From positions 7,082,548 through 7,146,547 of the forward strand of contig NC_092190.1 of NCBI RefSeq assembly GCF_043641665.1: 64,000 bases of DNA, read 5' to 3'. Below the pieces are notes generated by a model. It was not told the origin of the DNA, made no database searches, and worked only from the letters and a program-made list of their open reading frames with translations. Each line of letters begins with the position of its first letter. Position 1 is the first letter of the stretch. This DNA comes from Enoplosus armatus. Taxonomy: Eukaryota; Chordata; Actinopteri; Centrarchiformes; Enoplosidae. The position numbers and the translations under genes are program-made. Shown here piece after piece: positions 1 to 13,180 of this stretch.

Positions 1-310
1 AAATAAAGACACTTCTGTCTGTAATTGAGTCCTAAAATCCTTATTTTGCAATGCAGCGAGAATATTTCAACCTGTTCATTTAAATGTTCTAAAAATGAGG
101 GTCTATATTTTGAAGTCTTATCTTACATTAACCTATAATAATACATAATAATGTATTTTTTAAGTAGATTTTGTGTTATTAATCTGAGTCTGCAAAGTAA
201 CATACATTATTAAATAAATGTAATGGAGTAAAAAGTACAATATTTCCCTCTGAACTGCAGTAGGCTAGTATAGTACTTGAGTAAATGTAATTAATTACTC
301 CCCACAACAA
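1..310 (+). mobile_element. truncated non-autonomous transposon (aagtaaaagta family)
   Basis: Positions about 115-305 match the right half of a family present elsewhere in the window: cataataatg, ttattaatctgagtctgcaaa, gtggagtaaaaagtacaat-like and cttgagtaaatgtaatta segments, ending ttactccccac. It lies less than 100 bp from the cerkl CpG-rich region. The family looks hAT-like by its CAGTGGTGGA-type ends; that assignment is from memory. Confidence 0.6.
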
Positions 311-477
311 TCAGAACTGCCTTAATCGATGATAAACTGATCGAGTGACTGCTTTAAGTTTCCTCACTGTGCGCGCACTCCCGCTTGGAAGAAGGATACA
401 CACGGGAGCGCGCACGCCAGTTGCTTACCGGTGGATCTGCCGCGTGCTCGAGCAGTGAGTCGGTAAAGCTGCTGCCT

Positions 478-491
478 GTCTCCATAGCGAC
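478..491. promoter_or_regulatory. candidate RFX X-box
   Basis: GTCTCCATAGCGAC follows the imperfect inverted-repeat pattern GTNNCC-AT-RGNRAC of RFX sites. It sits about 145 bp before the cerkl start codon. RFX factors control ciliary genes, and CERKL acts in photoreceptors, so the site is plausible but unproven. Confidence 0.4.
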
Positions 492-540
492 GAGACCCCG
501 GAAATACACCGTAACCTGCCAGTGGTGATCAGCTAACTGT

Positions 541-585
541 ATGTTTACCTGCCGCTTTGTTTATCAAAGAAGAACCAACTCATAA
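541..585 (+). other. possible upstream ORF in the cerkl 5' leader
   Basis: An ATG at 541 opens a 14-codon frame ending at TAA 583-585, 50 bases before the cerkl ATG and out of frame with it. It matters only if transcription starts upstream of 541. Confidence 0.3.
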
Positions 586-635
586 CTTCCGAGTTTGTTT
601 GTTTGTTTGTTTGTTCGTCGGTTGAGGCAGTAAAC

Positions 636-793
636 ATGTCGGATTCCGAGGAGGAGCTTCAGGACGAGCCGAGAGAGAGCACGAAGAAGAAGAAGAAGAA
701 GAAGAAGAAAGAAAAACGAAGCGGCAAGAAGAAGAAGGAGGAGAAGGGGGCACAGCAGCAGGTGGAGGAGGAAGAGGAGGAAGAGGAGCAGAG
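636..793 (+). CDS. cerkl: cerkl coding exon 1 (Lys/Glu-rich N-terminus)
   Basis: Residues 1-52, starting [13 protein letters not shown] run of about nine lysines and a second KKKK block are followed by eight consecutive glutamates. The basic blocks could act as a nuclear localisation signal; this is inference, although human CERKL also begins with an arginine-rich then acidic stretch. The coding DNA is made of AAG and GAG triplet repeats, so length variation is likely. The donor is GAG followed by gtgagt at 794; phase 2. Confidence 0.85.
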
Positions 794-1841
794 GTGAGTG
801 TTTGTTCTTAGGTTCCTTCAGTTTCAGGTTCTACACAGAACCACAGAGAGCTCTCTGATTGGTTCACACAACAAACTGATGAATGAGACCAAAGAACAGA
901 GCTGAGTTTACAACGTTCACTTTAGGAAAAGTACCAAAAGTATTTTAAAAGCCCAGCAGTCAAAACTTTACCAAAGTAAAAGTAAAAGAATGGATCTTAT
1001 TGAGTATTAAGTGATTATTGCATCTACAGGTAGCAAATGAAAATACCCAGAATGCATTTCACTGCTTTCAGATCAGTTGAAGGGCCACAGGTTCAGATGA
1101 ATTCTCTACAACTCTTCAATAGTCAAGTTTTCCCCCAAATTTTAATTGAATTTTCACATAAATCAGCTAAAGAAAATACAAATTATTAGCTGGTTTTCCA
1201 GCCACCTGTTTTTATGCACATTTTCAATTTGTGTATAAAAACAACTGGATGGAAATGCAGAAAATGTGAAAAATACTTGAAATATTGCAGCAAAGGTTTT
1301 ACGCTTAGCTGAGGTGGAAATGTTGGAGACTGTAACTTTCCTCAATTAAATACAGGATACAAACATAAATGCCATATTTCCATAACGTTTTGTATTTTTC
1401 TCCATTGTATGAGATTTACTGATGACAAATAGAACCAGATCAGTAGTATCATCAGTATGACCTAATGATTTATTAATCAGTCACTTCATTGATAAATGTA
1501 TGTAAATGACAAAACATTTCATCCATATCAGTTTTAGACTTTGATTGGTTGAAATAAACTCTGTGTGCGTGTTTGCGTGTGTCAGTGAGTGTGTTGTGCT
1601 GCGTGGGATCTTCAAACTTGGGAAGAAGAGTCACGATGTCCTGCTCACCCGAACCAGACTGACCTGGACCCCCATCACCCCGGAGACCCCCACAGGTCAG
1701 TTACCACGATAACAGGCCATCATGGTGATCAGTTGACCTGCCGATGTCAGACAGACAGGCAGACTGCGTGTATGTCGAGGCATCTGGTGCTGTAATGGAG
1801 AAGTTCTGTCATGTTGAGACCACCTGAAACATGACATCTGG

Positions 1842-1873
<32 letters not shown>

Positions 1874-2603
1874 ACTGCAGTTGTGAGGTTGTTTGTGACT
1901 ACTGGCTTGTCTGTCAGTAGTTTGGTTGACCATTTTGATCCAGACTGAAATGTCTCAACATATCTATTAGATTGATTATCATGAAATATGAAATGATACT
2001 GACATTCATGTCTCTTTCAGGATGTATTGTAATAACTTTTGTGATCCCTTAGCCCTTCCTCTAGCGCCATCATTAGATCAAAAATGTAATTTTTTTATTA
2101 ATCAGAGAAGCACGTCATAAAGTCAGTATTACTTTTAATAAATGTTTCCATGGTTACTGCCTCAGCTCTACTTTGTGTTTAGGTTGGCGTGTTTACTAAG
2201 ATGGAGTTAAGTAAGATGGTGAACATTGTAAACATTACACCTGCTAAACATAAGCATGTTAGCATACATTAGCATGTAGTTCAAAGCACTGCTGTGCCTA
2301 AGGACAGCCTCCTAGAGCTGCTTGCATGGCTGTAGACTCTTAGTCTTGTTGGTTTGAAAAGGTAAAGTGTGCTGATTTGGAAACATGTTACAGTCTTCTG
2401 CCTGTACGAGAATAATGACGTGACAGTATAATTTACTCTGAAGAAACAGAAGTTATTGCAACACATTCCCACTTTCAGTGTAGACAGGAAATTAAAAGAC
2501 AAAAGCTGGAGCACCTTCCTGTTGCTGAAACATTATGAAGGTCAATATAGGGAGTAGAAAATGAGTGAATGAGGGAGTGACTTCAGGCACAGCATACATG
2601 ACT

Positions 2604-2651
<48 letters not shown>

Positions 2652-3220
2652 GTACACCATCTTGATGCTGTCCTCACAACACAGGCCCGCGTTTTACGTT
2701 CTGCCAACATGATTTTATTAACAACCTAAACCTAATGGATTTTGGGAGTCTGTGAATTGATTCAAGAATTGCAATTGTTATGCGAGTCTTTTCTTAATTT
2801 TGTCTTTCTCAACCTCGACTACCTGGACTGACTGCGGGTGCCGGCCTCTGAGCAGGGCCATCACCACCATCTCTCACAGTATCTCAGCCATGTTGGACGT
2901 CCTGCAGCTCTGATCACAGCAGAAGCTGGCAGAAAGAGATTCCTTCTTGTGTGATTACAGGCAGGAGCAGAAGCTCGATATCAAGCTAGCTACATCTCCG
3001 GCCAAAACAAAACACAAATAAGTCACACACAGTTTTCGTTTTTATTCTGCAAGAGGAGACGTGTGTGAAGACTCTCTGGTTTCTGGTTAAGTCATGTTGT
3101 GGGAGTATTTTGGTAATATTGCTGTGTTATTTTGGTAATGTCCTCTGTTGTGTATTTTTGTTTTTGGTTGAAATCCATTCAGGCAGAACTGGTTAGTGGC
3201 GCAGGATGAAGGTGTAAATA

Positions 3221-3291
<71 letters not shown>

Positions 3292-4769
3292 GTGTGGTTG
3301 AAGCCAATCTGTTTTGCTGTATTTCATCCAAGTTAATGTCATTAAGCCAGCACTGTGTTTGTGTGTGTGTTGGCAGTAGTATAGAGCAGTTGGTTCGGCC
3401 CATGGGGGGTTATTAGAGTCTCTCAGTGTGAGGAGATTAACACACACACACACACAGTCGGCCTGTCAGCATGCTGTGTGTGTGTGTGTGTGTGTGTGTG
3501 TTGATGAGATATTTCTATATAAATTGATCAGCTGTTATTGTTTATTTCTACACATGAATCCATCCTGTCTCACCCAGCAGCCTGTCTCTCTCTGTCTGTC
3601 AGGAGGGTGAGACCTGAGCTGTCAGACAGACAGACAGACAGACAGACAGACAGTGTTTTGTATCAAAACCTGCAGAAGTATGAAAGAATTTCAAATGACT
3701 CCCAGCCCAATCTGCAGTTAGTATACAAGAAATCAAAATACTTGATTAGTAGTTTTCTACAAATATGAACTTATGAAATACGTGCAGATGGATTTCAATA
3801 GAGTTTTGAAGTGGGTGGAGCAAGTTCAGGTGCCCCTGGTTTCGTCCCGTTCACTGTCTCCATAGGCAATAGATGATTCACAGTTGGAGCACTTCAAGGC
3901 TTGGATCGGCAACACTCCTGGTTGAATCATTAGTACAAAGGTGGAACAACTGTGTTGGAAAATATCTGGTTCAGGGGAGAAATTTACTACGACCCCCAAG
4001 GTGCATTTCAGTAAAACACATCCAGTCACCGAGTTTAAGTTCTGTGATGTGAGCTGTTAATGCCGGGTGGCAGCTAAAGATTATGATGTTACAGTCTGCA
4101 GCTTGAAATAATTTGAATCAATTCAGCAACTTTGCCGCCGTGTTTTGTTCTCAACTGCAATGACGAAGGTGTTCTAAATTTGCAGCCGCTCTGATTCGCA
4201 CCTCTGACTGCAATCTTCTCCATGGCAACAGCGGCCAAGGCTCATGGGTAATGTAGTATTTAGAGCCTGTTCGGTTGAAATAATTAAAACTGGTGGCCAT
4301 AACATTCACCTATATGATAGTTACATTATCAGGGAGAGTCCTGTGTTTCTATGTGAAGTAACATTGAAGATATCGTTTAAAGAGGAACTCCATACTGAAT
4401 GTTTTGTAGAGAGACAATCGTGCACATTCAAAAGTCTGGTGATTTTTTTTATGTAGTTTACTAAACCTAAAAGATTTAGTATTAGTGTGGCATTGGGACA
4501 CTTTTGCTTTCCTTTTTTTCTGGGTTAAAAACTGAAACAAGTTTCTCTGGGGGTTTTAGGCTCGTAAGGCTAGAAAGAACGGTAACTGATCAATTTACAG
4601 TCAATTTACAATATCAGAGCGGTACAGCAGTTTACATGATCAATGTCGTCAGTGACACTGAAGGAGTGATGCAGCGCTGCAGCCTCGGTGAGTGTATGTG
4701 TGTGTAAATTATGATCCATAATTCCCCGCAGTCAGCCACATGGCCTGGTCACCATGACACTGGACTGCC

Positions 4770-4805
<36 letters not shown>

Positions 4806-5081
4806 GTAGTTGTGGGGCCGTCCCTACACATTTAACCAATTATTTTTAGGATTGAGACATGTTTTTAGTGATAAGTTTAGAATTTGGATGAGGTGAAGCC
4901 TCCCGGGAGTGAATGGAAGTTGGTACAAGGTCCTCAAAATTATAATAATACCAACATAACATATACTGTATATTATATATTTGTGTGTGTGTGTGTTTGT
5001 GTTGGCACAGTGGGTCAGTGGGGGCATGATGGGAAACTCATCTCCATCTGGAACCAACACGCTACCTGTGACGGGCAATAC

Positions 5082-5118
<37 letters not shown>

Positions 5119-6673
5119 ACGCACAGCAACTCTGCAGGTCCCGTCAACTCAGATCAGAGTCATCTTTATTGAGGTGGATGGAAAATCTGTCTCTCTCTCT
5201 TTCAATTTCATTGTTTTTATTTTCACTTCCTTTCTTGAGGTGATGTACGTGTGTGTTGCCAAAGCATGTAGAGAAAGAAAACAATAGATAAGAGTTAGAT
5301 GTCACAAGCTGATCTCAAAATCTGCTTTTTTAGCTCATGGTTTTGGTTTAATGGTACGTTTATTGTTTCACCACCTTTCACCAACCTCGTTTCCAGCAGC
5401 AGGAAGCCATTTTCATCAAACAAGCTCATTATTCACTTTCATAAACGTATGGAGACGAGAGGCAACTAAGACACGTTTTGGGGGAGTTTGTGGTGAGCTG
5501 TGTACACAAACACATAGACACACTCCAATAACAAAGTGTCAAAGTAGCTTTATTGACCAACACATTAAACCGAATGAAAAAGCACCTGCAGATGAAAACC
5601 TCTGATTCATTGGACATTCATCATGTGACGCTCCAAGCACCAACAGGAAGCTGTATCACCGGTCTGTCCTGCTTTAAGAAATCCTTTCACTGGATTCCTC
5701 ACTCGAAGAGCTGATTTTCAAGCAGAAAATAACTTTTGATATTTACAATATTAAATGAACACAATGAGCAGAGAATGAAGCAACAACAGACAACAGACAG
5801 ACCACCAGCGCCCCACGCACACTCTAACGCTGACATATGGACGCTGGCCTCTCCGGGTGGAAGAGGGGTGGGTGGTTTTGGGTATTTGGTAGTTGATAAC
5901 AGCCGGAGGATATTTCATGGGAGGGGGGGGGGGGGGCTGTTTACTGTATATTTTATACTGTTGGAGGTGCTGGATTGTTTTTGAATTGTAATAACAAAAT
6001 AATGCCTTTATTTAAAATTATGGTGCTCCATTGCTGTTTCAAAATTAAAAATATTGAAAATGAATGAGTAATGGCTGTGCTTAAGTCAAGTTCAAACGAA
6101 TTCGACACAAATTTGAATGACAATTCAATTTTCAAATACAACATGACAGGCCTACTAGATACCGTCTCCAGCAGGGCTGTAAAACATTAGAGGTTTAAAT
6201 CTGGATGGATTTAAATATTTCTGATGATTAAAGTGGATTACTATATCTCATTAACTTGTACAGATGTTTGTCCACCTGCTGTGATGTGTGTCTGTCCCTT
6301 CAGCTTCTTTCCCTTCTGAAGCTAGTTTGATCTTCAAAATAAAAGCTATTTTTTGCATCAAATACACAAACAAATAGAGCTGCAACTAATGATTGTTTTC
6401 TCGATTAATTGTTTTATTGATGAAATGTAAGAAAATAGTATAACATGTCCGTCATCAGTTCCAAGCTGTCGTCTTTATATGTCTTTTGTCTGACCAACAG
6501 TCAAAAACTCAAAGATATTCAGTTTAATCATATTAAACAGAAAATAGGAACAGAAAATTTCAAATTCTCTAATTTCTAAAGCTGGAACCAGTGAATATTT
6601 TAAAATTTTCCTCGATAAATTATTTTATGATTATTATCTTATAGAAAGCCAAAGTGAAACTGGTATGGATAAA

Positions 6674-6712
<39 letters not shown>

Positions 6713-7680
6713 GTAACTCTATTGTCTGAGCTCTGCTGACATTATCCTCCAGAGGATTGGATGATTAATCTGGCATGGACCAATCAGATTTCAGAATTCC
6801 TCCCCGATTACGCTGACAGGTGCTACTGTACCTTGTGCTGATCAATGGATTAGTGATTAATACAGTTAATGATACTTTGTTATGTAATGTGAAAACGGAT
6901 GAACCATTAGCAGTATGCTAGATTCATATTTTACTGACTGACAAGGGGGGTGCACAAAATAATGTGAACACCTCTTTGCAGCCTGAGTATCATAAACAGA
7001 TCAGTTTATTCACACAATTGTCCCTTTATAGTGAGCAGTAATCTTACAAAATGACATTATTAATAAAGTCAGGAGTGTGTTGTGCCCCGGTGCTGTGTGT
7101 TAACTCGCCCTCTCTCCGTGCAGCTGAGGTGTGCGTGCCGCAGCCAGGTGTGGTGTTGCTGCAGGACGTGTTTGCGGTGAAGGTGAAGCGGCGGCGATCA
7201 GCGGGCCAGCAGTCGGGGGGAGCCGTGCTCGGCGTGGCTCTGTTCTGCTGCAGGAGGAGAGGGAGCAGACTGGAGGAGGACACGCTGCACCTCCACAACG
7301 CCTCCGCAGAACACACAAACACCTGGTACAACAACCTGAGGGAGCTGCTTACAGGTAACACACCGCAAAATAACGTAAGGTTGCTTTGGAAAAAAGCTTT
7401 TGACAAATGTGTGTAATGTAAATGCTAATTTTGGACACTTTTAGTAGCATAAACCAGGTAAAATGCCTAAATATCTGCATGGTGAGATGACATTTAGTGA
7501 CTGTGAATACTTATCTTTTTGTGATTTAGATGAACTGAGCCTTAAACTACAGATATCCCACTTGGCCCCACATGGAGTCTCTGTCAATCTCATTGACAGT
7601 TTGTCTGTGTGACTACCGTAAGAGCTGAGATACACTGGAAATATGACTCAGTGCTTCTACGAGCGTCATACTATAAGATG

Positions 7681-7715
<35 letters not shown>

Positions 7716-9992
7716 TGTTGAGTAATACTATTATTAGTACTAACTGTCATTGTATGCATTCACCTCTCCATCAGATAAATAGACAGAAAGGTGAGTAGAT
7801 TGATTTAAGTATTAAGTATTTAGATAGATACATCTTCTAATGATCTGATATAAAAACAATACAGATGCATCTGTCCCCATCAATACACTGATTAAAAGCT
7901 GAGATTTAATTTTGAATCATATTAGATTTCATATAATTTATAATTTAAATCACAATAGTTAAATAAGAATGATCAGTACTTCCTCAAAAGTTACATTTTA
8001 TTTCAAGTATTAAGAACCAAATGCCAACAGTAATAACAGGCAGTGGTGCACAGTAGGAACCTTTTGGGCAGAACCAAATTATGATCCAGGACTGCCGTAT
8101 TCTATAATATTTCAATAATACTGTATGGGCTCAAACAAAATGGCTTTTTACGACAGCTGTTGCCTTTTAGTTTAGTGCAAGTGACTCACGTCCAACAGCT
8201 CTATGAAGCATTTGGCTAGCTAGCCAGTCTGGATTAGAGTATTCCATGGACAGTAGTGGAAAAGAGGCACTGTTTTTTCTCCTGTGTATATCCTTTACAG
8301 GTGGTCATCATGCCATACCCACGCTCCAGGGATTTATTATAATATATTCCACCATCTTATGTGATTTGTGATAAAGTCTGCCTTCTATATGTAAAGTCTC
8401 TTTACAGACATGGCCATTCAGCACTGTAGCCACTCATTAGCATCCTGGAATATGAAAAAGAGAGACGGCTACGGATGGCTTCCATTGGCATGATAGGAAA
8501 TAAAAATGAGGTATACGTTTATCTTGTCCGAGGGTTAGCTCGTTGTTAGCCAGATGCAGTGCTAGCTGCTCAGATTATAATTACATTGTTTTCTATCAGA
8601 CTGTTCATCACTCAGTTTAATGAAGTGAGTCACAGTTACATCAGACAGTAGAGCTAATCTGCTAATCCACCGGAACAAAATGACAGATTACACACACACA
8701 CACACACACACATTCACATTCATGCTGTCAGCAGTTGAATCATGTTGTCTGCAAGAGAGATTAGCTAAAAGACTGTCTACACAAACACGTGTGTGTCCAA
8801 TTCACTTAAGTCCACGGTGAAAACCACTCCGCAGAGACTCGAAACTTTAGCTAATTTACAAGGATTCGAACATGACCCCTGTATGTAATAGATAAAATAA
8901 AACTATGGGCATTAATCTGCTGCTATATCAGCCTTCACTCCTCCAGTTTCCTGACTGCAAATATTTGCTCCCTTTCAGCCACAAGAGCATTAATGAGGTC
9001 CAACACTGATCCCAAAGGTGTCGGATGGGTTTGAGGTCGGAGCCCTGAATCCAGTTCTTTCACACCAAACTGGGAAAACCACTGAGACAAGATTTATATC
9101 AAACTTTACATCTCAGTCTCAGAAAGACAGATAAAATCTAATGCACAAAATTAATAAATTATTGAAAGCTGCACTAGTCAATAATTTATATTAACAATGG
9201 ATTAAATGTTTACTTGTAATGGGAAAGGGGCCATTTGTGACAAACTCACGGAGAATTATCCCCCAACGCTGCAGTTCTTGTCAGCTCTTCTGAGCTTTAA
9301 AGCTGATTGATAAATTGTTATATAAATAGGTGTAAATAGGCAGCTTCTTGCTAACATGTTCGCCGCCAACAACTTCATAAGGTGATAATATGTCAGTGTT
9401 GTGTTTACAGCTTGTGCTGGTAAAAATGTGATTTTCTTTACCTAAGTTTTATAAAAATCTCCCTCAGTGTTGTCTTCCATCAAGTAAATGTTCCTTTTGT
9501 GTAGAATTCATTTAACATGTTTCCTATAAAAAATAAAATTGCATGAATCCAGGCAACTTGTACCTCAGCAACACAGCCTCCTCCTGACAGGACCTGTTTA
9601 ATAAAGTTCTGGACGTTGCTGCAGACTGAAGTTCCCAGGCGCTGGTTTCCCAGGTGCACTGTAGTGGGCGGTGCCTGGCTGACACTTAACACACAATAGA
9701 AATGTTGGAGTGCTATGTGTATGGATTTAACTCACACAAACACACTTTACATTTCAGGTTTTCTATGTTCGTCCAACAATGTCGACTCCAACAGAGATGT
9801 TACAAGCGTTCGATAAATGAGGAGGTCAAAGGTCACACACACACGCTACCGTCGTCCTGTCACCATGGCATCGGCCTGACATGTTATCGCTGGTCACCTG
9901 TCTGTCTGTCCATCTGTCTGTCTGTCCATCAAACCAGATTACCCACGAGGCCCTGCAGCAAAGTCACAACTTCTTTAAGTGTTTGTCTTTGG

Positions 9993-10033
<41 letters not shown>

Positions 10034-11822
10034 AATGGCTCACAGGTCGCGTGTCAGCTCGCGTGGTCACACTGCTCATCAAACTGTGACGGCTTTTGTG
10101 ACTTTACACACCGCGGCAGAGGAGTGTGTGTGTGGAAGGTAAACACAGTCGGCCGCTCCGCTGCTGCGCGGACATTAAGCCTATTTTCCAGCCAGAGGTC
10201 AATGTGAAAAGCGCATTGTTGTGTGAATTGTGGCGTTGCGGAGCGGGCAGTCCCGCCGCTGCAGACACCACCACCACTTCTTAACCTTCAGGTCCGAACA
10301 TTCAGCTGCACAATGGCGAGCAGAGAGCAGACACTTTTCTGTTTCCAGAGCGTTATTCTGTGCCGTTTGCTGTGTGAAGCAGCTGCAGAAGAGTGAATGG
10401 CAGTCAGAGTGACAAAAGGCGAGCAGTGATGCTGTATAGAGTCTGTTTCCATGCACGCAGTCAGACGGCGGTATGGATTGACTGCAGTTGTTTAACAGCA
10501 CAACAGACTGACAGGCCGGTGGCGGCGGTGGAGCTCATGGGACGGCCGGACTGGGCTCGCCCAGGCCGCCAGGGGCTGTCGCGACTCCTCCCAAATCAAT
10601 TGTCTTGTCAATCCAATGTCAGTTTTCTTCTTGCTTACAGAGCTGTTAGTTTGGGTTCACAGTGACAAAGTGAAATCAGACGGTGGTGGCAGCGGATGGT
10701 CGGGTTGTACTGTCAGGTGTCATTAGGTCACAATGACAGCATCAACACACTGTGTGGCTGGTAGGAATGGGGTTCAATAGCATTTCATCAAATCCAAATC
10801 CTTTCGAATCCCTTATTGAATATGATTAGGTTTTTATTTCAACATTTGCAAGTAACTAAAGGCTAAAATAACTACAACTCAAAGACGTCTAATCACCGTT
10901 TCTTGGCTGAGAAGGCAGAAACACTCCAGTTTTTAGTGGCAGCCTAATGAATGTTGAAACGGAGATGAGCAGCATAATATATGAAATGTTGATTAAATGT
11001 ATCTGACACATTCAATTAACAGCTGTAGCCTTCTGTACCTCACCAGCTGCTTACTCCAAATACTGAAGGTCCTGATTCACAACTAATGAAGTAGATCAGA
11101 TTAAAATGTTGAGATGATAAGAATCAAAGTTTAACTGGGAGATTGTTAGAAGAGTACTCCACTGATTTAGCATTGCACTCCTATAACATTGTTGGACTCG
11201 GAGGAAACGGCATAAAGCTGCTGGTTCAAGTGCAGACAGCATAATTTTAAGAAATCAACCTGAAAATGCTTCGGATTTATCAGCGATTCTTCACAAAACC
11301 TTCCACTGAAACTGTAATAAATTGTTTTAATGTGAAAAATGACATTAAGATTACATTTTTTTCAGACCAAAATCGATGCAGCAGTCTTTTCTATTCCACA
11401 CATTCTTCTTCCTTGTCAAAACCTGACGCCTACATTAGCCACAATGCAACTCAACACCGACAGATGTGCTAGTAGCGGCTAATGTAGCCTCAATCCGCTG
11501 ACCTCAAGCATAGATGAGGAGTGGTCTACAGACTTCTGGGGCCCAAAATGGAAGGAAAAACTTACTTTTAACATAAGAATAATGAACTTTTCAAAATATT
11601 CTTACTTTATTACTTCATTCTCACACACACGGAATCACAGAGGAAGACCAAAGACTGCAGTAATAAACAAATATTGGTTTTGTTAGCTGAGACATTCCTG
11701 ACAACCTGCTGTATCAAACACTCACAACACTGAACTGTATGTTAATATTGTTCTCCTCTAGTTTGTCTCTTCTAACAGAAGAGAGCGTTCAGTCTGAGGC
11801 CTCTATAAACTGCTTTATGGTC

Positions 11823-11858
<36 letters not shown>

Positions 11859-13132
11859 ACGCAGTTTTGTGTTACATATTAACTGATGTGTCCAAGAAGT
11901 CGGTCAGTGTATCCATAGTGACATGATGAGAGAAACCTGTCTACCTCTCTCTCTGTCTCTCTCTTTCATATTCAGGTTGAAGGCTTTATTAGTTTGTCAG
12001 GAAACAAACTTTATTGTACAGCAGCACACACTCATCGCCCACCCTCCATCCGCCCAATTAATGTACAGGAGGTCAGACCCTCTGACACCCCTGATTGTAA
12101 TGCTACCTGGCAACTGAAACGTTGCTTACGTTACGTCGGTGTCAGTTCATCTGTATGTCAGAGTGATTGTACTCCACATGAGAAGGGAAGGTTTAAAGTA
12201 AGGTAGAGCTGTAAATAAACTGTAAACACCCTTGCCACGCCAGGCTCTAGGGATGGCAATGTTGGTTGGACAGTCAGTTGGTCTTCCATTTTGGTCCCAA
12301 CTGAAATATCTCAACAACCATTACATAGATTGGTGTGATATTTTGTACAGACATTTGTGTTCCCCAGAGGATGGATCCTAATGACTTTGATGATCCCTTG
12401 ACATTTCCTCTAGCACCAGTAGCAGGTTAACATTATGGTTACGAGTGAAATATCTTGACAAATATTGGATGGATTGCCATGAAAATTGGTACAGATATTC
12501 ATGTTCCTATCAGGATAAACTGTAGTAACTCCTCAGTTGTACTTTGTGTTAGTGTTAAATGACAACATCAACATGTTTGCTTTGTCACTGTGAGTATGTT
12601 GTCTCAATGTACCACTGTGCCTCAATACAGCCTCACAGAGCTGCTATCATGGCTGTAGACTCATAGTGTGTCAATTTGGAAACTTTTAGACCCAAATCAA
12701 GTTGTTGCATTTGCTACTCCTTCTCTAGTACGTCCGTAGCATGCAAACAAGCTCTACAAATACTAGAATTTCCCTTTAAGTCCCATGTCTATGAAACATC
12801 TGTGGACCATTTTACTCCAGAGAATCTGATTAAACTGGATGTTTAAAGCCTTTAATTGATTACTACTGTCCACTGAGCTCCAACATATGATCTGTTTTCG
12901 TCAATAACATTCAGCAGCTCAGTCTTCAGTCCTCTGTCAGAAACTCAACACTTCTCCTTGCCAGACTGGGATTGTTTACCATGGTAACGCTTTAGCAGCA
13001 CCATGGCAACCTGCCGCTGGACGAGGCTGGGAGATGATCTGATGGCTACCTGATCTCTCTACATCTACCTGTCTGTCCACCTTCCTTCTTAGAAAAAGAT
13101 CAACATATTTGAATGACATCATGTCCTATGAG

Positions 13133-13180
<48 letters not shown>

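Larger units (their letters stand above)
360..635 (+). promoter_or_regulatory. cerkl: cerkl promoter / 5' region, CpG-rich
   Basis: The stretch at about 370-510 is the only CpG-rich DNA near the start of cerkl (gcgcgcactcccg, gagcgcgcacgcc, ccgcgtgctcgagc) and lies just upstream of coding exon 1. No clear TATA box was seen. It contains an RFX X-box-like 14-mer at 478-491 and an upstream ATG at 541. The transcription start cannot be placed from sequence alone. Confidence 0.55.
1696..7123 (+). other. cerkl intron 2
   Basis: A 5.4-kb intron dominated by repeats. (CA/GT)n tracts lie at 1842-1868, 2607-2652, 3223-3288, 3440-3456, 3475-3501, 4772-4805, 5084-5115 and 6679-6710. A (CAGA)n tract is at 3622-3653 and a G14 run at 5923-5936. 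Dispersed-repeat copies occupy about 1915-2345 and 6375-6660. No conserved coding segment was found. Confidence 0.7.

Noticed and set aside
3193..3453. Open frames rich in THTHTH or VCVCVC (also near 14654-15246, 44053-44328, 46188-46534 and elsewhere)
   Set aside because: They are microsatellites read in frame, with no conserved content.
7044..7406. 120-codon frame on the - strand at about 7044-7406
   Set aside because: It is the antisense shadow of cerkl exon 3, which has the splice sites and homology.
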